NCBI RefSeq assembly: GCF_014898095.1
Contig: NZ_CP062946.1
Coordinates: 3,224,001 to 3,288,000 of the forward strand
Origin: Thalassotalea sp. LPB0316
GTDB taxonomy: Bacteria > Pseudomonadota > Gammaproteobacteria > Enterobacterales > Alteromonadaceae
Direction of reading: 5' to 3'
DNA length: 64,000 nucleotides
The position numbers were made by a program, and so were the translations under genes. Positions 36,389 to 46,160 of this stretch are shown in pieces. A model generated the notes under the pieces. It worked only from the letters and a program-made list of their open reading frames with translations, was not told where the DNA came from and ran no database searches. The first letter of the stretch is position 1. Every line of letters begins with the position of its first letter.

Positions 36389-37408
36389 TTAGACAGTGAC
36401 GTTACCCGTTGAATCTCGTACCACTAATTCAGGGGTGAACTGCTCAACCATTTTGCTATCAGACGACTTTTTGATTTGAGCGATCAATAACTTAGTCGCG
36501 TTTTCAGCGATTTTTTCAGTTGGTTGATCAGCGGTTGTCAGTTTTGGCCAAGTTTGGCGCGAGAACGGGCTGTTTTCAAAGCCTGCAATTGATAGTTGCG
36601 TTGGAATATCGATGTTCATCAAGCGCGAAGCGAATAATGCACCGGCGGCAATTTCGTCATTACAAGAAAAAATAGCAGACGGTTTTACCTCACGCTCCAT
36701 CAAGGTTTTTGCTCCTTCAACACCTGATTCAAACGAGTATTCGCCATCGACAACTAAGCTACTGTCTAACGCAATGCCATTGGCTGTTAAGGCGTCTTTA
36801 TAACCGTTAAAACGCTCAGCACTTGAGTTGTGCTCTTTGCCACCAGCTAAAAAGCCAATGCGCTGATGACCAAGGCTAATCAGATGCTCAGTAATATCAA
36901 ACGCCGCTTGATGGTCATTAACCATCACGCAAGGTGAAATTTCATCAGGTGCGTGTTCACCCGACATGATCCGAACAACTTTGACATCTAAACTGGTTAA
37001 ATGCTTGACGAACTCAGGGTTTTCAGAAAACGGTGGTGTTAACACTATGCCGGCAATACGCGACATTTTTACCATTAACGTGATTTCTTCAAGAATGTTT
37101 TTAGATTGTGCATTACACGGATGAATAACCAACTCGTAACCTTGAGACTTACAGGCTTTTAAAATACCGTTTTGCATATCAATGACGTAATAAGCATTGG
37201 GGTTATCGTAAATAAACGCGATAGAAAACGATTTAGTGCCAGCCAAGTTACGAGCTGCTAAGTTGGGTTGATAATCTAAAGCAAGCACCGATGCCATGAC
37301 TTTTTCTCTCGTTGCATCGCGTACTGACGGCTCGTTATTCATCACCCGAGACACCGTTTTTATTGATACGCCAGCGTGTTTGGCAACATCGTTGATCGTC
37401 GCTTTCAT
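36389..37408 (-). CDS. nagR: LacI-family repressor, NagR-like
   Basis: A 339-aa protein. The N-terminal LacI helix-turn-helix and hinge (about 1-60) read NDVAKHAGVSIKTVSRVMNN and LAARNLAG. The periplasmic-binding-protein-like sensor domain (60-335) includes HQRIGFLAGG and FSCNDEIAAGALF. It diverges from pgi and heads a region where identical palindromes precede pgi, the TonB receptor gene and nagK. The GlcNAc regulons of Alteromonadales, as I recall them from comparative genomics, use a LacI-type NagR. The gene name rests on context; the exact effector (GlcNAc-6-P or a relative) is not visible. Confidence 0.85.
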   Translation of the reverse strand: MKATINDVAKHAGVSIKTVSRVMNNEPSVRDATREKVMASVLALDYQPNLAARNLAGTKSFSIAFIYDNPNAYYVIDMQNGILKACKSQGYELVIHPCNAQSKNILEEITLMVKMSRIAGIVLTPPFSENPEFVKHLTSLDVKVVRIMSGEHAPDEISPCVMVNDHQAAFDITEHLISLGHQRIGFLAGGKEHNSSAERFNGYKDALTANGIALDSSLVVDGEYSFESGVEGAKTLMEREVKPSAIFSCNDEIAAGALFASRLMNIDIPTQLSIAGFENSPFSRQTWPKLTTADQPTEKIAENATKLLIAQIKKSSDSKMVEQFTPELVVRDSTGNVTV

Positions 37409-37521
37409 TTAAATTTCAAACCCTAAAACAGATAATTTCTTATTATTTCCTGAGCGCTAGAGTATTGGCATTTATCAATAATCGCAACCAACAAATCTTG
37501 AAATTTCATTGAAATGACAAT

Positions 37522-37535
37522 TGACAGCGCTGTCA
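37522..37535. promoter_or_regulatory. NagR-type operator upstream of pgi
   Basis: TGACAGCGCTGTCA, a perfect 14-bp palindrome, 45 bp before the pgi ATG and 114 bp from the start of the divergent LacI-family gene. It may serve both. Confidence 0.85.
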
Positions 37536-37579
37536 TTTTAACTTAGCTTTGCATAATCATTAACATTTAGGTTGGAAAA

Positions 37580-39280
37580 ATGACAGCTAGAACTCAGCTT
37601 GCCAGTTGGCAAAAACTCGAACAGCTTGCAGCATCAGCAATACCTTTCGATGTAAACAAGGCGTTTAATCAAGATCCTTCGCGCTTCGACAAATACCATA
37701 TCGAACTCGATAACCTGTTATTCGATTATTCAAAAAACTTTATCAACGATGAAGTATTAGCCACGCTGCTCAACTGCGCAAGAGAATGTCGGTTAGAGCA
37801 AGCAAGAGATAGCATGTTTGCCGGCAGCACCATTAACAAAACCGAAAACAGAGCGGTTTTGCATACTGCCCTAAGAAGTAAATCAACACAGCCCCTAATG
37901 GTGGAAGGTCATAATGTTCGCCTACAAGTGACACAAGAGCTAGCAAAAATTGAGCGCTTTGTTGAGCGAGTTCATTTAGGTCATCACACCGGCTATAGCA
38001 ATAAAGTGATCACTGACATTGTGAGTATCGGTGTTGGTGGCTCGAATCTGGGGCCCGAAATGGTCTGCCAGGCGCTAACTCGCTATGCCCTAGCTAAAGT
38101 TAATGCCCATTTTGTTTCTAATGTCGATGGCGAACAAATATCGCAAGTTCTCGCTACAATAAACCCTGAAACGACATTGTTCATCGTTGCTTCAAAAACC
38201 TTTACAACCTCTGAAACGATGACCAATGCCAACACCGCAAAGCAATGGCTTGTTAATTATTTCAAATCGGAAGGTGCCGTTGCCAAGCACTTTGTCGCGG
38301 TCAGTAGCAACCTCGACAAAGTTGCTGAATTTGGTATCGCCAGCGACCATATTTTTGCTATGTGGGACTGGGTAGGCGGCAGATTTTCAATGTGGTCGGC
38401 AATCGCCTTGCCAATTGCCCTATACATCGGATTTGATCATTTTAAAACACTGCTTGAGGGTGGTGAATCGATTGACCAGCACTTTATTAACGCACCGCTT
38501 GCACAAAATATTCCTGTCATTATGGCCTTGCTCAGCTTTTGGCATGCGAGCTTTTTAGGTCACCAGAGCCAGGTGATTTTGCCTTATGATCAGGCACTCG
38601 CGAGATTTCCCGCCTATTTACAGCAGGCTGAAATGGAGAGTAATGGTAAATCAGTATCAACCCAAGGTGAGTCGCTACCCTACCCAACCGTGGCTGCGCT
38701 TTGGGGTGAAATTGGTATCAATGGTCAGCACGCTTTTTACCAATATTTACATCAAAGTAATGCCATTGTACCGGCTGATTTTATTGGTTCTATCGCAAGT
38801 CATCACTCACTTGATAACCATCAACAAGTATTAATGGCAAACTTTTTCGCACAAAGCCAAGGCCTGATGACCGGGGTTAGCCAACAAGCAGTCGAGGCTC
38901 AACTAGCCGATAAAGGCCTATCAGCTTCACAAATACAAGCACTCGCCCCACACAAGGTTCACCAAGGTAACAAGCCCTCGAATACCATTTTATTGGATAA
39001 GCTGACACCATTTAGCTTAGGTCAACTCGTTGCCTTGTATGAACATAAAATCTTTTGCCAAGGTGTGTTACTCGATATTCATTCATTTGATCAGTGGGGT
39101 GTTGAGCTTGGCAAAGTATTAGCGAAGAACATTGAACAACAGCTCAACGAGCAGCAAGTTGAATCAAATCAAGACAGTTCAACGCGTGGACTACTCAGTT
39201 ATTACTTAGCGAAACAGGCTCAATTTAGTACGAATGACAGCCAATTAGGCGAATTAAACAGCAAAAATAGCACTGATTGA
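37580..39280 (+). CDS. pgi: Glucose-6-phosphate isomerase
   Basis: A 566-aa cytoplasmic enzyme interconverting glucose-6-P and fructose-6-P. The family signature DWVGGRFSMWSAIALPIAL is intact, and the active-site segment GEIGINGQHAFYQYLHQ carries the catalytic glutamate/histidine region. It is slightly longer than the E. coli enzyme (549 aa), with a polar C-terminal tail. GlcNAc breakdown ends in fructose-6-P, so pgi lets the cell send that carbon to glucose-6-P. The operator upstream ties it to the same regulator. Confidence 0.97.
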   Translation: MTARTQLASWQKLEQLAASAIPFDVNKAFNQDPSRFDKYHIELDNLLFDYSKNFINDEVLATLLNCARECRLEQARDSMFAGSTINKTENRAVLHTALRSKSTQPLMVEGHNVRLQVTQELAKIERFVERVHLGHHTGYSNKVITDIVSIGVGGSNLGPEMVCQALTRYALAKVNAHFVSNVDGEQISQVLATINPETTLFIVASKTFTTSETMTNANTAKQWLVNYFKSEGAVAKHFVAVSSNLDKVAEFGIASDHIFAMWDWVGGRFSMWSAIALPIALYIGFDHFKTLLEGGESIDQHFINAPLAQNIPVIMALLSFWHASFLGHQSQVILPYDQALARFPAYLQQAEMESNGKSVSTQGESLPYPTVAALWGEIGINGQHAFYQYLHQSNAIVPADFIGSIASHHSLDNHQQVLMANFFAQSQGLMTGVSQQAVEAQLADKGLSASQIQALAPHKVHQGNKPSNTILLDKLTPFSLGQLVALYEHKIFCQGVLLDIHSFDQWGVELGKVLAKNIEQQLNEQQVESNQDSSTRGLLSYYLAKQAQFSTNDSQLGELNSKNSTD

Positions 39281-39419
39281 GTGGCCAATTAACGAATAAG
39301 CGAAGTGAAAACAAATTTATTTATTAATAAAAACCAACAACTTAGAAAATTTAGTTACTTTTTTTTAATAATTTTGTAGCCAAAATAAAATTTTCTGTGT
39401 AAGGTTTATACAAATTTGA

Positions 39420-39433
39420 TGACAACGCTGTCA
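39420..39433. promoter_or_regulatory. NagR-type operator 1 of the TonB receptor gene
   Basis: TGACAACGCTGTCA, a 14-bp palindrome with one central mismatch to full symmetry, 81 bp before the receptor start. Confidence 0.85.
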
Positions 39434-39438
39434 TAAAA

Positions 39439-39452
39439 AGACAACGCTGTCA
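39439..39452. promoter_or_regulatory. NagR-type operator 2 of the TonB receptor gene
   Basis: AGACAACGCTGTCA, a second copy 19 bp downstream of the first with one change at its edge. Two close sites suggest tighter control than at pgi or nagK. Confidence 0.8.
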
Positions 39453-39514
39453 TTTCAAATATCAAGCAACCAACTAAAATAATATTCACAACAATGTGTA
39501 TTAAGGGAAAGTCA

Positions 39515-42178
39515 ATGTCATCTAAACACTTTAAAAAAGGCGTCTTAGCAAGCTCTATCGCTATGGTGCTAACTGGTGGTGCTGCGCCACTTGCTCTTGC
39601 CGATGAAGCAAAAGCACAAGATAAAACAGAAGTCATCGAAGTTCGTGGTATTCGTGGCTCGTTAAAAGAAAACATCAATGCTAAACGCTTTTCAGACTCA
39701 ATTGTTGATGTTATCACCTCTGAAGATATCGGCAAATTCCCGGATAAAAACGTTGCTGAAACACTCTCTCGCATTACTGGTGTTGCGGTTAGCCGTGAAT
39801 TCGGTGAAGGTGAAAAAATCAGTATTCGCGGCGCTGGCCCTAAATACAACCGTACCTTATTAAACGGTCAAACTGTAGGTACTGCTGACTGGTTCATCCT
39901 TGATGAAGCGAACCGCAGCTTTAACTACACCATGTTACCGTCAGTTATCGTTAAAAACTTAGAAGTTTACAAGTCACCTGAAGCTTCAACTGACGAAGGC
40001 TCAATTGGTGGTACCGTAATTTTACGCACTCGCCGCCCGCTTGAACTTGATTCAAACACCGTTAGCCTTTCATTAGAAGGTCAATACTCTGAAACATCAG
40101 GTGAAACCGATCCACAACTTGCTGGTATGTACTCATGGAAAAACGAAGAAGAAAACTTCGGTGTGATGATTTCAGCAGTTAGCCAAAGCCGTACGTTAGA
40201 GCGTCAAGGTTTTGAAGTATTAGGCTGGATTGAAGACGAAGCCGACGACTACATCGTTCCACGTAACATTGGTGCACCTCGCTTTTTACAAGAGCGTGAA
40301 CGCGATACAGTATTCGCGACCTTACAATACGCGCCATCAGACGACTTATTATTCACGTTCAATGCCATGTCTTCAAAAATGGACGTTGATAACCAAAACG
40401 CTAACTTAATTAACTTTGCTTTTGCTGACCGAGCTGAAATCATTGCTAATGCAACGAAAGTTGAAAACGGTGCAATTTTAGCATCAAGCGCTGGCGGTAA
40501 CTACGCATACAACTTTATCAACCGTGTTTCTAGCACTGAATCTGAGCAATTCCACTTAGATGTTGACTACGATGCTGATAACTACACGTTAAATTTCGAA
40601 ATTGGTACAACGGCTGCTAAAGGCGGTACTTACCGTGAAACATCTTGGGAATACGTTGCGGTAGGCGCAGGTTATTCATACGACTTAACCGGTACCCCAA
40701 ATGTTGATATCGGTGTTGACCCATCAGACGGCTCTAACTTTGCTGCAGGCTGGATCTGGGGTGGTGCGAAACCAACCACTGACGAAGAAACATTCGCACA
40801 GTTAGACTTAGAATTCCCAGTAGAAGTTGGCCCATTCACGGCATTAAAAACCGGTTTAAAATACCGTCAAGCCGAGCGTACTCAAGGTCGTCACGCCTAC
40901 AGCTGGCACGCGCCATTTACTGATGGTGGCGGAGCAGACTGGAACGTTTACCTAGGTCACATCTTTGAAACTTGCCCAACATTAGCTGACTGTGGCTTAG
41001 ACGCATTAGGCTCAGTCAATGTCGATGTTGCAGCAACAGGTAACTTAACGAACCAAGTAGCCCACAACCGTCCATTAATGGAAGAAATCGCTTTTGGTGG
41101 CTTAAACGGCATTGATGCGGGTTATGCTATTCACGACAACCTACCTGAAATCTGGGAAGTTGAAGAAGACATTTTAGCTTTCTACGTACAAGGTGATTTC
41201 AGTGGTGAAGGCTACCGCGGTAACTTAGGTCTTCGTTACGTAAGTACAGACCAAACTTCATACGGTTATGAGTATTCAGGTGAGACTTGGGGCTTAAACA
41301 CGATTAATGGCGACTGGTTAACGCCAGAAGTATTAAACTGGGTGAATCAATCAAACGATTACTCAGAAATGCTACCAAGCTTTAACATTGCCTTTGACGT
41401 AACGGAAGATCAAATTCTACGTGTTGGTGCAGCACGTGTCATGGCTCGCCAAAACTGGGCTGACATTTCTTCATCTGAAACTTATGGCTCACTAACTGGC
41501 GGTCGTGGTTCAGGAACACGTGGTAACCCACAACTTTCGCCGACAATTGCCAACCAGTTCGATGTATCGTGGGAATGGTACTACGCTGACGCTTCAGTCC
41601 TATCTGTAGCTTACTTTGCTAAAGATCTTAAGTCGTTACGTACATCAACAGTGGTAACTGAAGATCGTTACGACCAAGAGAACGATGTTTGGGTGCCAGT
41701 TGATTTCACTCAACCTGGCAATGGCTTAGCTGGTACTATTGAAGGTATCGAATTTGGTTTACAGCACGACTTTGGTGGCTACGGTGTCCAAGCTAACTAC
41801 ACTTACACAGATTCTTCTTCAGAAGAGCCTCGTGATGAAATGAAGCCAGGTTCAGGTCTTGTTGAAGGTACGTCTGAAGACATGCTGAACTTAACTGCCT
41901 ACTACGAAAACGATACTTTCGGTGCGCGTATTATGTATAACTACCGCAGCGAGTGGTACAAAGGCTTGCACTTTAATGGTGATGAGCTATTTAACGACGA
42001 TTTCGGTCAGTGGGATGCAAGTGCTTCTTGGAACTTCAATGAGTACTTAACCTTCACTCTTGAAGCCGTTAACTTCACTAATGAAGAAATTGTTGAGTAC
42101 AACAGCTCTAAAGAACGTGTGATGTCGATTTATGAAAATGGTCGTCGCTACGTTGCAGGTGTTCGTGTTAACTTCTAA
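39515..42178 (+). CDS. TonB-dependent outer-membrane receptor, likely for chitooligosaccharides
   Basis: About 887 aa from ATG 39515, with AAGGGA upstream; an in-frame ATG at 39494 adds seven residues with no ribosome site. The signal peptide ends near ALA (about residue 29). The plug domain (about 45-180) includes VIEVRGIRGSL, IGKFPDKNVAETLSRITGV and GAGPKYNRTLLNG, the pattern of the TonB-Xanth-Caul subfamily. The beta-barrel follows and ends in phenylalanine (GVRVNF). Members of this subfamily import glycans. Context (operators, hexosaminidase, nag genes) points to chitin-derived oligosaccharides. A terminator follows. Confidence 0.9.
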   Translation: MSSKHFKKGVLASSIAMVLTGGAAPLALADEAKAQDKTEVIEVRGIRGSLKENINAKRFSDSIVDVITSEDIGKFPDKNVAETLSRITGVAVSREFGEGEKISIRGAGPKYNRTLLNGQTVGTADWFILDEANRSFNYTMLPSVIVKNLEVYKSPEASTDEGSIGGTVILRTRRPLELDSNTVSLSLEGQYSETSGETDPQLAGMYSWKNEEENFGVMISAVSQSRTLERQGFEVLGWIEDEADDYIVPRNIGAPRFLQERERDTVFATLQYAPSDDLLFTFNAMSSKMDVDNQNANLINFAFADRAEIIANATKVENGAILASSAGGNYAYNFINRVSSTESEQFHLDVDYDADNYTLNFEIGTTAAKGGTYRETSWEYVAVGAGYSYDLTGTPNVDIGVDPSDGSNFAAGWIWGGAKPTTDEETFAQLDLEFPVEVGPFTALKTGLKYRQAERTQGRHAYSWHAPFTDGGGADWNVYLGHIFETCPTLADCGLDALGSVNVDVAATGNLTNQVAHNRPLMEEIAFGGLNGIDAGYAIHDNLPEIWEVEEDILAFYVQGDFSGEGYRGNLGLRYVSTDQTSYGYEYSGETWGLNTINGDWLTPEVLNWVNQSNDYSEMLPSFNIAFDVTEDQILRVGAARVMARQNWADISSSETYGSLTGGRGSGTRGNPQLSPTIANQFDVSWEWYYADASVLSVAYFAKDLKSLRTSTVVTEDRYDQENDVWVPVDFTQPGNGLAGTIEGIEFGLQHDFGGYGVQANYTYTDSSSEEPRDEMKPGSGLVEGTSEDMLNLTAYYENDTFGARIMYNYRSEWYKGLHFNGDELFNDDFGQWDASASWNFNEYLTFTLEAVNFTNEEIVEYNSSKERVMSIYENGRRYVAGVRVNF

Positions 42179-42195
42179 AAGTTAACCACAAAAAA

Positions 42196-42218
42196 AGCCG
42201 AGCTTTGCTCGGCTTTTT
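42196..42218 (+). terminator. Terminator after the TonB receptor gene
   Basis: AGCCGAGC (42196-42203) pairs with GCTCGGCT (42207-42214) around TTT, followed by T. Read-through could still supply the two genes downstream. Confidence 0.9.
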
Positions 42219-42244
42219 ATTCACCCTAACTAGAGTTTTCCCCA

Positions 42245-43291
42245 ATGAAAAAACGCGCGTTAAAACAAGTTGCCACGTGGCACAATGTTGACAAAGCAAG
42301 GTTTGAACAAGAAATCCAGCCCTTAGCAGAGCCAGCAATTTTAAAAGGTTTAGTTGATGATTGGCCGTTAGTTAATCACGCTAAAGCTAGTGAGAACTCA
42401 GCCGCGCAAGCCGTTATCAAACAACTTTCATCATTATATATTGGCGGCAATGTCCAGTTTGCTCGGTTAGATAAAACTAGCGCCAACGGCCGTTACTTCT
42501 ACAACCCTAACTTTACCGGCTTCAACTTTAGCCGAGAAATAGCAAGCTTTGATGCGTTCATTAGTGAGTTATTAAGTCATTCCACACAATCAGAGCAAGC
42601 TGTTGCCATACAAAGTGCGCCTGTTGCCGATTACTTCCCCAAGTTCGAACAAGACCATTCACTCGATTTATTTGGCGCTGAAGTAAAACCGCGTTTTTGG
42701 TTGGGCAATCATTCAACCGTTGCGCCCCACTACGATGACGCCGATAACATTGCCTGTGTGGTATTAGGCAAGCGCAGATTCACCCTATTTCCGCCTGAAC
42801 AAATTAGCAATTTATACGTTGGTCCGTTGAACAATACACCGGCCGGTGCACCGGTTAGTATGGTCGACGTTGCTAACCCAGACTTTGCCAAATTCCCGAA
42901 ATTTAAAAGCGCGCTAAATCAGGCGCTCGTTGCTGAACTTGAGCCCGGAGATGCGATTTATATCCCAACCTTATGGTGGCACAACGTAGAGGCGCTCTCT
43001 AACGTTAATCTACTCGTTAATTACTGGTACGGCGGCTCTATTGCCGGTACTGAAAAACCCGTGCCAATGGATACCTTGCTGATGAGTTTACTGACGCTAA
43101 AAAACTTACCGGCTCAGAAGCGCAAAGCCTGGCAAGCGTTTTTCAATTACTATATTTTCGAAAGCCCCGATGACGCGCTAGATCATATTCCAGCGCATAT
43201 TCGCGGCATATTGGCTGATTTATCCAGCAGTCAAAAACAACAAATTAGCCAATGGCTGATCAGCCAACTAAGCAATAAGAATAACCCATAA
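42245..43291 (+). CDS. Cupin_8/JmjC-like putative Fe(II)/2-oxoglutarate oxygenase
   Basis: A 348-aa protein. The N-terminus PAILKGLVDDWPLV matches cupin_8 proteins. The double-stranded beta-helix carries HYDD (H-x-D metal ligands, about residues 160-163) and the distal histidine in PTLWWHNVE (about 245). These are the expected iron ligands of JmjC-like hydroxylases. No substrate is known to me. Such genes often sit beside TonB receptors in Alteromonadales sugar loci. It lies 10 bp upstream of the hexosaminidase gene, so the two are probably co-transcribed. It could modify a protein of the uptake system (inference). Confidence 0.8.
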   Translation: MKKRALKQVATWHNVDKARFEQEIQPLAEPAILKGLVDDWPLVNHAKASENSAAQAVIKQLSSLYIGGNVQFARLDKTSANGRYFYNPNFTGFNFSREIASFDAFISELLSHSTQSEQAVAIQSAPVADYFPKFEQDHSLDLFGAEVKPRFWLGNHSTVAPHYDDADNIACVVLGKRRFTLFPPEQISNLYVGPLNNTPAGAPVSMVDVANPDFAKFPKFKSALNQALVAELEPGDAIYIPTLWWHNVEALSNVNLLVNYWYGGSIAGTEKPVPMDTLLMSLLTLKNLPAQKRKAWQAFFNYYIFESPDDALDHIPAHIRGILADLSSSQKQQISQWLISQLSNKNNP

Positions 43292-43301
43292 GAAGACGTT
43301 C

Positions 43302-45971
43302 ATGAAAATAACTAATCTATCTTTTATCATCGCCTTTTCCTGTTCTAGTAGCCTATTACTTAACGCCTGCTCAGAGGTTAAAACACCTCAGGCAGTCGAA
43401 TTACACCAAGCAAAACAGCAAGACATTAACGAGATTGCTGACAACCTTCAGGTTAAGTTTTCACTGGTCACGAACCAGCCAAGCGAGCATTGCGATCCTG
43501 ATAAAACCGATGGCGATTGCTTTACCGCGCAGTTAACATTAACAGCGCTTGATGCGATCAAAGCAACAAACTGGCAAATTTACTTCTCGCAAATCACGCC
43601 AATTCAGTCGTCACAAAGCGATGAGTTTGTGATTGAACATATCAATGGCGATATTCACCGCATTAGCATGAAACCAGAATATGCCGGTTTTGGTAAAAAC
43701 GAAGCCAAAACCATCACCTTTTACGGCAGCTATTGGTCGCTATCTGAAACCGATGCCATGCCTAACTACCTAGTTACTGCGCCTGATTTAAACGCGCAAG
43801 TGATCAAAAGCACAAAAGCGAAGATTGATCCTGAAACCGGTTTAGAAATTTTACCCCATGTTACCCCTTACACGAGTGTTGAACACCACTTCAAACGCAC
43901 TGAATCAGACAGCACACAATGGCTAACTAGCGATTTACTGTATCAGCGCAACCAAGCGACATTTGATGCGCCACTCGATACCGACTATTTAGCACAAGCT
44001 ATTATTCCAACGCCCAAAAGTGTTGAACTTGCTGACGACAAACGTCCAGTTGCGATCAAACAAGGGATTTCGGTTAACTTTAATCAAGTGCCAAGCAAGG
44101 CAGTGAACGCCGCGCTAGAGAGACTCGCTACGTTAGGCGTAAAACAAGTTGATAATGGCATTGCCGTTAATTTATTCATTGAGGCGACGCCAGAGCAAGT
44201 TAACGGTAGTTATAAGTTATCGGTGAGCGATGATGCGATTAACATCGTTGGTCAAGATGAAGCCGGCGTGTTTTACGGTTTGCAATCACTGGCGAGTTTA
44301 GTTGATTTAAACAGCGATACCATTCCACAACTAACGATAATAGACGCGCCACTTTTTGAGTTTCGCGGTATGCTAGTCGATGTTGCTCGCAACTTTAAAA
44401 GTAAAGACTTCATCCTCAAATTATTGGATCAAATGGCAGCTTACAAGCTCAATAAATTTCATTTTCACTTGGCTGATGATGAAGGCTGGCGAATTGAAAT
44501 TCCAAGCTTACCTGAGCTAACGCAAATTGGCAGTCAGCGCTGTTTTGATATCACAGAACAACACTGCTTAATGCCACAGCTTGGTGCGGGCATCGAGACT
44601 GACAGCGAAGTGAATGGCTATTACAGTGTTGCCGATTACCAAGAAATTTTGCGTTACGCGAGCGCGCGCCACATTCAAGTTATCCCATCACTTGATATGC
44701 CTGGGCATTCAAGGGCAGCGGTAAAGGCGATGAATGCTCGTTTTAACACCTACAAACAACAAGAGCAGCTTGATAAAGCCAATGAATTTTTACTTTATGA
44801 AGCTGATGATTACACCAAATATTCATCGGTACAGTACTATCAAGACAACACCATTAATGTCTGTTTAGATTCTTCATACCGCTTTGTTGAACACTTGATG
44901 AAAGAAGTCCAACAGATCCACCAAGCGGCAGAGCACCCTCTCACTCGTTACCACATTGGTGCAGATGAAACTGCCGGTGCTTGGGTAGAAAGCCCTGCAT
45001 GTAAAGCGTTTTTAGCCAATAACGATCAAGGGATCACTGAAGCTAAGCAATTATCGGGGTATTTCGTTGAACGCGTAGCCACCATGATTGCAAAATTAGG
45101 TATCGAGCCTGCAGCTTGGGCTGATGGTTTAGAGCACACCCGCGTTGAAAAAATGCCGTCGGTAGTACAGGCGAATGCGTGGGGGCCATTGATGTTTGGT
45201 TCACACAGTCAAACGCATGAGTTGGCGAACCGCCAGTGGCAAGTGGTGATCTCATCGCCTGATGCGCTGTACTTTGATTTCCCATACGAGGCCGATCCGA
45301 AAGAGCATGGCTATTATTGGGCTTCACGTGAAATTAACACAGAAAAAGTGTTCCAGTTTATGCCGGAGAATCTCCCGATTCACGCTGAGTTTTGGACCGA
45401 TCGTCAGAACAACCCATACGAGGCTGATGATACTAAAAAACAAGCTGAATCAGGCCACTCGGAACAAGGTCCTCTGGATCAAGGTGTTAAATTTTACGGT
45501 GTCCAAGGTCAGCTCTGGACCGAGAATACTCGCAGTGACGACATGGCAGAGCACAAAATATTCCCTCGCCTACTGGCACTTGCCGAACGCGCTTGGTACA
45601 AACCCAAGTGGGCAGTTGATTACAACTATCAAGGGGCGAAATACAGCCAACAAAGCAATGTATTTAGCACACAACATCAAGCACTTCGCGACCAACAATG
45701 GCAGCGTTTTTCACAAGTTATTGGCAGTAAAGAATTAGCTAAGGTTGAAGCGGCAGATATCGCCTATCGACTACCTACAGTTGGCGCCAAAATTATCGAT
45801 GGCAAATTACACGCAAACATTGCTTTTAAAGGATTAACCATTGAATACAAAGATGCATCGAATGTTTGGCAAACCTACGAAAAGCCAACATTGGTTAAAG
45901 GCCAAGTGGTTGTTCGCGCTCGAACATTTGACGGCAAGCGCGTAGGTCGCAGTTGGCAAGTTGTTCAATAA
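43302..45971 (+). CDS. Beta-N-acetylhexosaminidase, GH20 lipoprotein
   Basis: An 889-aa protein. The lipoprotein signal has the lipobox LLLNAC (C23), so it is anchored in an envelope membrane. Domains in order: a CHB_HEX carbohydrate-binding domain (about 45-190), a GH20b domain (about 225-350), and the GH20 catalytic barrel (about 352-780), with the catalytic Asp-Glu pair in HIGADET (D555-E556). A C-terminal CHB_HEX_C-like domain ends the protein. It releases GlcNAc from chitooligosaccharides brought in by the neighbouring receptor. Confidence 0.94.
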   Translation: MKITNLSFIIAFSCSSSLLLNACSEVKTPQAVELHQAKQQDINEIADNLQVKFSLVTNQPSEHCDPDKTDGDCFTAQLTLTALDAIKATNWQIYFSQITPIQSSQSDEFVIEHINGDIHRISMKPEYAGFGKNEAKTITFYGSYWSLSETDAMPNYLVTAPDLNAQVIKSTKAKIDPETGLEILPHVTPYTSVEHHFKRTESDSTQWLTSDLLYQRNQATFDAPLDTDYLAQAIIPTPKSVELADDKRPVAIKQGISVNFNQVPSKAVNAALERLATLGVKQVDNGIAVNLFIEATPEQVNGSYKLSVSDDAINIVGQDEAGVFYGLQSLASLVDLNSDTIPQLTIIDAPLFEFRGMLVDVARNFKSKDFILKLLDQMAAYKLNKFHFHLADDEGWRIEIPSLPELTQIGSQRCFDITEQHCLMPQLGAGIETDSEVNGYYSVADYQEILRYASARHIQVIPSLDMPGHSRAAVKAMNARFNTYKQQEQLDKANEFLLYEADDYTKYSSVQYYQDNTINVCLDSSYRFVEHLMKEVQQIHQAAEHPLTRYHIGADETAGAWVESPACKAFLANNDQGITEAKQLSGYFVERVATMIAKLGIEPAAWADGLEHTRVEKMPSVVQANAWGPLMFGSHSQTHELANRQWQVVISSPDALYFDFPYEADPKEHGYYWASREINTEKVFQFMPENLPIHAEFWTDRQNNPYEADDTKKQAESGHSEQGPLDQGVKFYGVQGQLWTENTRSDDMAEHKIFPRLLALAERAWYKPKWAVDYNYQGAKYSQQSNVFSTQHQALRDQQWQRFSQVIGSKELAKVEAADIAYRLPTVGAKIIDGKLHANIAFKGLTIEYKDASNVWQTYEKPTLVKGQVVVRARTFDGKRVGRSWQVVQ

Positions 45972-46068
45972 GCTGCATAAAGCCAACTCTTGTAGCGCGA
46001 AATAATGCGTAAAAAGCCAATAAAAACAACGATGTTAAAAAAATATTGCAGAAAGTTAAAATAACAAA

Positions 46069-46082
46069 TGACAACGCTGTCA
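46069..46082. promoter_or_regulatory. NagR-type operator of the nagK operon
   Basis: TGACAACGCTGTCA, identical to operator 1 of the receptor gene, 79 bp before the nagK ATG. It would control the whole nagK-nagB-nagA-nagP operon. Confidence 0.85.
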
Positions 46083-46160
46083 TTTATGTTAATATGATTA
46101 CCAATAACCGATTAAATAATTGCTTTAAAAAGCTCGTGAAGAGTTATCACAGAGGTTAAC

